Assembly (NCBI RefSeq): GCF_002911695.1
Contig: NZ_PQBS01000037.1
Span: 312,146-376,145, forward strand
Origin: Gracilimonas amylolytica
Lineage (GTDB): Bacteria; Bacteroidota; Rhodothermia; Balneolales; Balneolaceae
Reading direction: 5' to 3'
Length of the DNA: 64,000 bases
Part shown: positions 57,494 to 64,000 of the stretch, piece after piece
How the letters are laid out: each line of letters begins with the position of its first letter
How positions within the stretch are numbered: position 1 is the first letter of the stretch
Program-made: the position numbers and the translations under genes
Notes under the pieces: model-generated
What the model saw: the letters and a program-made list of their open reading frames with translations, nothing else
Told to the model about the DNA's origin: nothing
The model's database searches: none

Positions 57494-58672
57494 ATGCTGA
57501 AAAAATTTCTTCGCCATATAGCCCAAACCAGTGATGCCCCCATTGGACTGGAAGTCAGTCACGCCGAAGGACCGTTCATTTACACAACCGATGGCAAACG
57601 CTTCACTGATTTTATATCCGGAATTGCTGTGAGCAGCCTGGGGCACAGGCATCCAAGGGTAGTGGATGCTATTCACGAACAAGTGGATAAACATTTGCAC
57701 GTCATGGTGTATGGAGAGTTTGTGCAAAAGCCACAGGTAGATTTTGCAGAACTGTTAATGTCATATCTGCCGGACAAGCTTGAGCAGATATACCTGGTTA
57801 ACTCCGGAACTGAAGCGACGGAAGGGGCACTAAAGCTGGCCAAAAAATACACCGGCCGGACCAAGTTGATTGGTTTTAAAAACAGCTATCACGGCGATAC
57901 GCATGGCTCCTTAAGTGTAACAGGGCGGAATGTGTACCGCGACCCATACCTTCCGTTACTGCCGGATGTGCATTTTCTGGATTTTAATTCAGGGGAGAAT
58001 TTGAACCTGATCGATGAACAAACTACCGCTGTTATCATGGAGCCGATTCAGGGGGAGGGAGGTATCATTCCGGCTCAAAAAAAGTGGCTGAAGGAGATCA
58101 GGAAACGATGTGATGAAGCCGGCGCTTTGTTGATATTTGATGAGATCCAAAGTGGTTTTGGGCGAACCGGAAGTCTGTTTGCCTTTCAGGAGTATGAGGT
58201 TGTGCCGGATATACTGTGCATGGCTAAGGCAATGGGGGGAGGTATGCCTATCGGTGGGTTTGTTTCTTCTAAGGAAATATTCCAGAGCTTTAAGTACGAT
58301 CCTCCACTTAATCATGTCACAACATTTGGTGGTCATCCTGTTTCTGCGGCTGCGGCATTTGCCAATTTAAAGGAACTGCTTGATGGAGATTACCTGCAGC
58401 GGGCATTGGATATCGAGAAGACCGTTAAGAAAAATCTAAAAGGGAAAGGAATTGTGGAGGTCCGTGGTAAGGGTGCCATGCTGGGTTTACAGCTGGAAAA
58501 CTGGGAGCTCACCAAGAACGTGGTTGAGGAGTGCTTTGACAAAGGTATATTACTTGGCTGGACCCTTCATTCAAATACGCTCGTTCGCCTTGCACCACCG
58601 CTCATTATAGAGGATGAATTGCTCAACGAAGTGCTTGATACCATTTTGAAAGCTATAGAAAATAATTTGTAG
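57494..58672 (+). CDS. Class III aminotransferase (acetylornithine/ornithine/GABA type)
   Basis: The 392-residue PLP enzyme has NSGTEATEGALKLAKKYTG, IQGEGGIIPA, LIFDEIQSGFGRTG and the PLP lysine in CMAKAMGGGMPIGG. It transfers an omega-amino group to 2-oxoglutarate. An aldehyde dehydrogenase of the succinate-semialdehyde type lies 187 bases downstream, so a GABA or related semialdehyde route is possible. Exact substrate not decided. Confidence 0.9.
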   Translation: MLKKFLRHIAQTSDAPIGLEVSHAEGPFIYTTDGKRFTDFISGIAVSSLGHRHPRVVDAIHEQVDKHLHVMVYGEFVQKPQVDFAELLMSYLPDKLEQIYLVNSGTEATEGALKLAKKYTGRTKLIGFKNSYHGDTHGSLSVTGRNVYRDPYLPLLPDVHFLDFNSGENLNLIDEQTTAVIMEPIQGEGGIIPAQKKWLKEIRKRCDEAGALLIFDEIQSGFGRTGSLFAFQEYEVVPDILCMAKAMGGGMPIGGFVSSKEIFQSFKYDPPLNHVTTFGGHPVSAAAAFANLKELLDGDYLQRALDIEKTVKKNLKGKGIVEVRGKGAMLGLQLENWELTKNVVEECFDKGILLGWTLHSNTLVRLAPPLIIEDELLNEVLDTILKAIENNL

Positions 58673-58858
58673 TGGAACTTGGATAACACCGTAATGGTGG
58701 GTCGTTACAGAATTGAATTAATAGGTAAAAAAACCATCTGCCCATATCAGTTAACTCTGCTTCTTCTGTATGATTGAATTTGTGGTAAAGTATTTTCGGA
58801 ATTCCTACACTCCACTAACTGTTTGAATACAAAAGAAATCAAAGACAATAAATTGATC

Positions 58859-60220
58859 ATGAAGACCATCGATCCTGCCACCGGAAAAACGCTCAAAGAG
58901 TATCAGGAAATGGAGATGGAAGAAATTGATTCCATCATCCAAAAAGCTAATTCAGCTCAACAAGAATGGAAAAACAAGAGTTTTGAAAAAAGAGCTGAAT
59001 ACCTCCGGAAAATGGCAGAGATCCTGAAAGAGCGGAAGCATGAGCTGGCCGAAATGATGGCAAAGGAGATGGGTAAACCCTTATCGCAGGGAGTTGGTGA
59101 AGCCGAAAAATGTGCCTGGGTATGTGAATATTATGCTGACCAAGCCACCTCATTTCTGGATGACGATATGATAGAAACGGATGCTTCCAAAAGCTATGTC
59201 ACTTTCAATCCGCTTGGAGTAATTCTGGCGATCATGCCATGGAATTTTCCCTTTTGGCAGCTGTTCCGATTTGCAGCTCCTGCACTTATGGCCGGAAACG
59301 GAGCCATCCTGAAGCATTCAGAAAACACTACCGGTTGTGCATTTGAGATCGAGAAGATCATTCATGAAGCGGGTATTCCCAAAGAACTGTTCCGGACCAT
59401 AGTTCGTGATAAAACAGGAATGAAGGAAGTGATACAGCATGAGGGAATTGCTGCCGTTACGCTCACAGGAAGTACACGGGCCGGAAAAGCAGTGGCCGCT
59501 CAGGCCGGAGAAGTTCTCAAGAAAACCGTTCTGGAACTTGGAGGCAGCGACCCGTACATCATTCTGGAAGATGCTGATGTCAAACAAGCAGCAGAAACCT
59601 GTGCTACTTCCCGGCTCATTAATAGTGGTCAAAGCTGCATCGCCGCAAAACGCTTTATCGTTTCAGAACATGTGTATGATGAGTTTGTTGAAGAATTCAC
59701 ACGTATTATGAAGTCTAAAAAAGTAGGCGATCCGTTCGAGGATGGAACCGATATTGGGCCACAGGCCAGAGAGGACCTTCGAGACGAACTCCACGATCAG
59801 GTACAAAAAAGTGTAGAAAAAGGAGCCCGGATCACACTTGGTGGAGAGAAACCGGATGGAAAAGGGGCCTACTATCCCGTAACTATTCTTGAGAATGTGG
59901 GGCCCGGTATGCCGGCGTATGAAGAGGAATTATTCGGTCCAGTAGCAGCCATCATCAAAGTGAAGGATGAATCTGAGGCAATAAAAACAGCCAATGATAC
60001 AAATTTCGGTCTTGGAGCTGCCGTATTTTCAAAAGATGAAAAGCGGGCAGAACAGATCGCTGCGACACAGCTGGAAGCCGGTTGTTGTTTTGTCAATAAG
60101 TTTGTGAAATCTGACCCGAGATTACCATTTGGAGGGATCAAACAATCAGGCTATGGGCGTGAATTGAGCCTCTATGGAATTCGGGAGTTTGTGAATGCCA
60201 AAACGGTTTACGTCAAGTGA
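58859..60220 (+). CDS. NAD(P)-dependent aldehyde dehydrogenase, succinate-semialdehyde type
   Basis: From ATG 58859 (MKTIDPATGKTLKEY) the 453-residue enzyme has PWNFPFWQLFRFAAPALMAG, the catalytic Glu in LELGGSDPYIILED and Cys in NSGQSCIAAKRF. It oxidises an aldehyde to the acid. The upstream class III aminotransferase suggests a linked amine degradation path. A longer frame begins with TTG 58823. Confidence 0.92.
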   Translation: MKTIDPATGKTLKEYQEMEMEEIDSIIQKANSAQQEWKNKSFEKRAEYLRKMAEILKERKHELAEMMAKEMGKPLSQGVGEAEKCAWVCEYYADQATSFLDDDMIETDASKSYVTFNPLGVILAIMPWNFPFWQLFRFAAPALMAGNGAILKHSENTTGCAFEIEKIIHEAGIPKELFRTIVRDKTGMKEVIQHEGIAAVTLTGSTRAGKAVAAQAGEVLKKTVLELGGSDPYIILEDADVKQAAETCATSRLINSGQSCIAAKRFIVSEHVYDEFVEEFTRIMKSKKVGDPFEDGTDIGPQAREDLRDELHDQVQKSVEKGARITLGGEKPDGKGAYYPVTILENVGPGMPAYEEELFGPVAAIIKVKDESEAIKTANDTNFGLGAAVFSKDEKRAEQIAATQLEAGCCFVNKFVKSDPRLPFGGIKQSGYGRELSLYGIREFVNAKTVYVK

Positions 60221-60360
60221 TCACAACTTTCGATAATGAGAGCACACGGTTCTATACAGGAAATTCTGGTTAAGGTCTTGAATCAAAAATCGTGATCGAA
60301 TCGCCTCAATTTACCTCTCATCTCCTTATCTTACTTACCTAACAAAACTAAGAGAATATT

Positions 60361-62079
60361 GTGCGAATCAGACTTGAGCAAATAAATCCGGTAATTGGTG
60401 ACCTGAGTGGTAACCGCGATCGAATCCTTCAGTCCATTAGAAATGCTGAGGAGGATGGAATTGAACTCTTGTTGTTACCTGAATTGGTGACTTGTGGTTA
60501 TCCCCCCATGGACTTGCTTGAACGACAGGTATTCAGAGATCTGATTTATCAGATAAATGATGAGATCGTAGAGACTACAGGTGACCTGACCGTAATTTTT
60601 GGCTCGATCACGGAAAATCAGTCTAAGGTTGGTAGAGGAATGTATAATTCAGCTATCATTGCACATAAAGGGGAAGAAATTGAGCGGGTACACAAAGCGT
60701 TACTGCCCACTTACGATGTATTTGACGATCTGCGATATTTTGAGCCGGGCAACGAGTTCGAACCGGTGGAGGTCAACGGTGTGAAAATGGGGATCACCGT
60801 TTGCGAGGACATATGGTTCAACGATAATGACATTCAGTATCATACATACTCGGTGAACCCGGCGGAGATCCTGGCAGAAAAAGGGGCAGAAGTGATCATA
60901 AATATTTCGGCTTCTCCATTCAATAAGAATAAACCGGTGACTCGCAAGAATATGCTTCAGAAGCACGCCGTTGGACTTGAGTTACCTTTGCTGTATGTCA
61001 ATCAGGTTGGAGCACAAACGGAGCTTGTATTTGATGGTGATTCAATGGCGTTTGATAGCACAGGCATGTTGGTCGCCCGTTCAAAACGCTTTGTGGAGGA
61101 TATTCTGGATATCGAACTGGAAGTAAAAAATGGCTCGATCGTTCCTGTAACGGACGATTCTGAAACCCTCAAAAACCCATTTATTGAAGAAGCGATATTT
61201 GAAGGTTTGACCTTAGGGGTTAAGGACTATCTGACTAAAACTAAAGCTGCAAAGAAAGTAATTTTAGGCCTGAGTGGTGGGATAGATTCAGCCCTTACAG
61301 CCGTAATTGCCAAAGAAGCATTGGGTTCAGATAACGTGATCGCTGTAACGATGCCATCTGAGTTTTCAACAGAAGGCAGTGTCAGTGATTCAGAACAACT
61401 GGCTGAAAATCTTGGTATAAAATTGCTCGAGATTCCCATCAAAGATATATATGAGTCTTTTAACGAAGCTCTAAAACCGGAGTTTGAAGGTAAAGAATTT
61501 GGTGTAGCCGAAGAAAATCTTCAGAGCCGTTCAAGAGGGGTGATACTGATGGCTCTGGCCAACAAATTTGGGTATATGTTGCTGAATACCGGTAATAAAT
61601 CTGAGATGGCAGTCGGGTACTGCACATTGTATGGCGACATGGCAGGTGGATTGTCCGTGATCTCAGATCTTTACAAGACAGAGGTATTTGAAGTGTGTAA
61701 ATGGCTGAATCAGGAATACTATAAGAAAGAAGTCATTCCTGAGAGTATTATTAATAAGCCTCCAAGTGCCGAATTGCGGCCGGATCAAAAAGACTCGGAT
61801 TCTTTGCCGGAGTACGGAACATTGGATGCCATTCTCAAATACTATATTGAACAACAATGTTCAAGAGAGCAGATCATTGACATCGGATTTGACGGCGATC
61901 TGGTGGATAAAGTGATCAGGTTGGTTGATTTGAACGAACACAAACGGTTTCAGGCTCCCCCCGGATTGAAAATGTCAGCAAAGGCATTTGGTACGGGACG
62001 AAGGTGGCCTTTGGCCCAGCAGTGGACAGGTCAGGAAAAGATGCTTACCCAAAGCAATAAGATTCCAATCAGTGAGTAA
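60361..62079 (+). CDS. nadE: Glutamine-dependent NAD+ synthetase
   Basis: The 572 residues include an N-terminal nitrilase-type glutaminase domain (LLLPELVTCGYPPMDLL, KALLPTYDVFDD, ITVCEDIWFND) and a C-terminal synthetase with P-loop LGLSGGIDSALTAV and the later LLNTGNKSEMAVGYCTLYGD. It amidates NaAD to NAD+ with ATP. A GTG start at 60361 is inferred; the frame and the match to MRIRLEQINPVIGDL support it. Confidence 0.95.
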   Translation: MRIRLEQINPVIGDLSGNRDRILQSIRNAEEDGIELLLLPELVTCGYPPMDLLERQVFRDLIYQINDEIVETTGDLTVIFGSITENQSKVGRGMYNSAIIAHKGEEIERVHKALLPTYDVFDDLRYFEPGNEFEPVEVNGVKMGITVCEDIWFNDNDIQYHTYSVNPAEILAEKGAEVIINISASPFNKNKPVTRKNMLQKHAVGLELPLLYVNQVGAQTELVFDGDSMAFDSTGMLVARSKRFVEDILDIELEVKNGSIVPVTDDSETLKNPFIEEAIFEGLTLGVKDYLTKTKAAKKVILGLSGGIDSALTAVIAKEALGSDNVIAVTMPSEFSTEGSVSDSEQLAENLGIKLLEIPIKDIYESFNEALKPEFEGKEFGVAEENLQSRSRGVILMALANKFGYMLLNTGNKSEMAVGYCTLYGDMAGGLSVISDLYKTEVFEVCKWLNQEYYKKEVIPESIINKPPSAELRPDQKDSDSLPEYGTLDAILKYYIEQQCSREQIIDIGFDGDLVDKVIRLVDLNEHKRFQAPPGLKMSAKAFGTGRRWPLAQQWTGQEKMLTQSNKIPISE

Positions 62080-62179
62080 TTATTAAAAGCTAAGATCGTT
62101 TGGATTCCTGAGTTCAGTTCCCAATTCAGTTCATTATTTAGTACTTTAAAGCGCAATTTTTAAAACCATACTCATCTAC

Positions 62180-64000
62180 ATGCAAAATTTGTTACCAAAA
62201 TCCCTATTCACGCTACTCGTGTGTGCAGTTCTTTCAACAGGACTTATGGCACAGCAGGACTCAACCATCACCATAGAAATTGATGATATGCCTTTAAGGC
62301 TGCTTGATTATCAAAACCCGATGCAGGGAATTGGTGCTGAGGAAGGACTTCAAAAACAGCCTGCCATGCAGGAACTGGATGGTTTTCAGAAAGATGTGAT
62401 GAGCAGGATCGCTAATATATATAAGATCCACGTGAGGGCACTGGAGGCTCAGGTTAACAATGATCCGCTTGAAGCTGAAAATCAGATCAACAATGCTTTA
62501 ACCTCAACTCAGAGTTTACTGGATGAATACCCTGAGATCAGTGGGGACAGAAGATTCAATGAGTTGTATAGATCAGTGATTTCAGAATACCGCGAGTTTT
62601 ATGGGATCAATGAAACCGGAAATGAGGCACAAGGTGAGATCTTTACGGTTCAGCAGGAATTATTTTCTGAAGATGACAGCTGGATGGTAGATAACTATGA
62701 TTTTCCGGATGACATTAATTTCAACAAGACCGATGTGCCACTTATCCAAAACGATAAGGTCAATCGCCATTTAGTGTATTACACGTTGCGCAGACCTGAA
62801 GTAATGGAAACCTGGTTGACCCGTGCGGTCAAGTATCAGCCTATGATGCGTAAGATCTTCCGGGAAGAGGGAACTCCTGAGGAATTAACCTACCTGGCCT
62901 TTATTGAAAGTGGTTTGAACCCGAATGCAAGAAGCTGGGCAGCGGCTGTAGGCATGTGGCAGTTCATTCGAGCCACAGGTTCTGTATATGGTCTTGAAGT
63001 AAACTGGTGGGTCGATGAACGTCGTGATCCTGAAAAAGCTACCCGTGCAGCAGCACGTCACCTGAAAGACCTTTATAACATTTGGGGTGACTGGCACCTG
63101 GCCATGGCTAACTATAATATCAGTCCGCGAGGTTTGAAGCGTGCCATTCGCAGGGCAGGTGGGGTGGAAGATTATTGGGCCGCTTATCCATACCTGCCGA
63201 GAGAAACCCGTGGGTATGTACCGGGCTTTATAGCCACTACAATGATCGGCATGAACCCGGAAGAATTTGGTTTCCAGAAGTCCTATCCCGGAGAACCATA
63301 TTCATATGAAGTGATCGAAGTTGATGGGTTGATGGAATTGACTGACCTGGCGAACGCAGCCGGGATCACGGTAGAAGAACTGAAAGATTATAACCCTGAA
63401 TTATTGCGCTGGGCCACCCCTCCGGGAAATAAGTACCCCTTAAAAGTACCAAGTAATGTAAATAAGCAGGAGTTTTTAGCTGCTTACAATGAGATACCTA
63501 AAGAAAATCGCAGTCAGAATATTACAATGCATACCGTGCGTCGTGGTGAATCATTGGGTATCATAGCCCGGAAATATGGAACCACAGTGGCCGGACTTTA
63601 TGGATCAAATGACAATCTCTCGAGTACCATTTATCCGGGACAAAAGATCGTGGTCCCCTTACCTCGTGGCAGTGCCTCACAGATATCTGCCAATCAGCCA
63701 ACCAACCAGCAGCGAAGTGTAAACACAAGCAGAAGTTCTTCAAGAACCGCTTCAGCTCCGGCAAATACTACTCCGGTTACCTACAAAGTAAAAACTGGTG
63801 ATACGGTAGGTCATATTGCTGAATGGTTTGATGTGCGTGCCTGGAATATCAGAAGCTGGAATGGCATCGGGAATACCATCCGTGTTGGGCAAAGCCTGAC
63901 GGTTCACGTACCTGACAGCCGACTGGCTCATTATTCAAAAATAGATGATATGAGCTATGCTGAAAAGCAGGAGATAGAGAGAAAGCAACGCAGAGGTGAG
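62180..64000 (+). CDS. Membrane-bound lytic murein transglycosylase D-like protein, C-terminus cut by the window
   Basis: ATG 62180 opens a frame that is still open at base 64000 (607 codons). It has a signal peptide (ending LMAQ), a helical region of about 190 residues, an SLT domain with the catalytic Glu243 in AFIESGLNPNARSW, and GMWQFIRATGSVYGLE. Then come LysM repeats: one at about 450-495 (TVRRGESLGIIARKYGTT) and another at about 535-578 (YKVKTGDTVGHIAEWFD). It cleaves peptidoglycan with formation of anhydro-muropeptides. The end of the protein lies outside. Confidence 0.94.
   Translation, partial: MQNLLPKSLFTLLVCAVLSTGLMAQQDSTITIEIDDMPLRLLDYQNPMQGIGAEEGLQKQPAMQELDGFQKDVMSRIANIYKIHVRALEAQVNNDPLEAENQINNALTSTQSLLDEYPEISGDRRFNELYRSVISEYREFYGINETGNEAQGEIFTVQQELFSEDDSWMVDNYDFPDDINFNKTDVPLIQNDKVNRHLVYYTLRRPEVMETWLTRAVKYQPMMRKIFREEGTPEELTYLAFIESGLNPNARSWAAAVGMWQFIRATGSVYGLEVNWWVDERRDPEKATRAAARHLKDLYNIWGDWHLAMANYNISPRGLKRAIRRAGGVEDYWAAYPYLPRETRGYVPGFIATTMIGMNPEEFGFQKSYPGEPYSYEVIEVDGLMELTDLANAAGITVEELKDYNPELLRWATPPGNKYPLKVPSNVNKQEFLAAYNEIPKENRSQNITMHTVRRGESLGIIARKYGTTVAGLYGSNDNLSSTIYPGQKIVVPLPRGSASQISANQPTNQQRSVNTSRSSSRTASAPANTTPVTYKVKTGDTVGHIAEWFDVRAWNIRSWNGIGNTIRVGQSLTVHVPDSRLAHYSKIDDMSYAEKQEIERKQRRGE

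Overview
The window looks like chromosomal DNA from a marine or halophilic bacterium of the Balneolota (Balneolaceae, Gracilimonas/Balneola-like) or a close Bacteroidota/Rhodothermota relative. This is inferred from a Por/T9SS-type C-terminal sorting tail built on a NYPNPFNP core, a PID-CTERM-like small protein, a carboxypeptidase-regulatory TonB receptor, CrtY, FolE2, a 30-residue AURKAIP1/COX24-type protein and the scarcity of Shine-Dalgarno sequences. No rRNA or tRNA gene and no CRISPR array was seen.

Layout. 0-5.5 kb: 3' end of ftsH, a beta-helix lipoprotein and a TonB receptor, each followed by a terminator. 5.6-10 kb: arsenic locus arsR-arsM-arsC-like-usp-acr3 with a candidate ArsR operator and a 44-bp near-palindrome. 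10-11.5 kb: a 6-pyruvoyl-tetrahydropterin synthase/QueD-type enzyme and folE2. 11.5-12.1 kb: dispersed repeats.

12.7-24.9 kb is the outstanding region: a cluster of about twelve integron attC sites with their cassettes, almost all genes on the minus strand, and no integrase in the window (a CALIN-type array). Cassettes carry higBA and a parE-type toxin-antitoxin pair, a FNT-family channel, a TrkA_C membrane protein with a divergent PAS-rich histidine kinase, an ABM-domain protein, a possible immunity protein, small lipoproteins and membrane proteins, and a three-gene cassette coding an AraC-type HTH protein, a secreted Cys-containing peptide and a 6-bladed beta-propeller lipoprotein. A truncated RAYT transposase with a REP-like hairpin lies inside one cassette.

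The array ends at a cobalamin riboswitch that precedes nrdB-nrdA. NrdB has Phe at the radical-Tyr position and Glu as first metal ligand, the signature of class Ic enzymes. From 29 kb on the content is mostly housekeeping: korAB, an amidohydrolase, a Ca/Na antiporter, a second propeller lipoprotein flanked by about 100-bp direct repeats, a HhH-GPD glycosylase-like protein, upp-lptC-lptA, an AGCS symporter, HU, a large T9SS-type secreted protein, a PID-CTERM-like protein, a nitrilase-family protein, dCTP deaminase, rsmE, a Na/Pi transporter, crtY, threonine aldolase, a UbiA-family enzyme, an aminotransferase, an aldehyde dehydrogenase, nadE and a lytic transglycosylase running off the right edge.

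All calls come from reading the sequence and family motifs; no database search was run.
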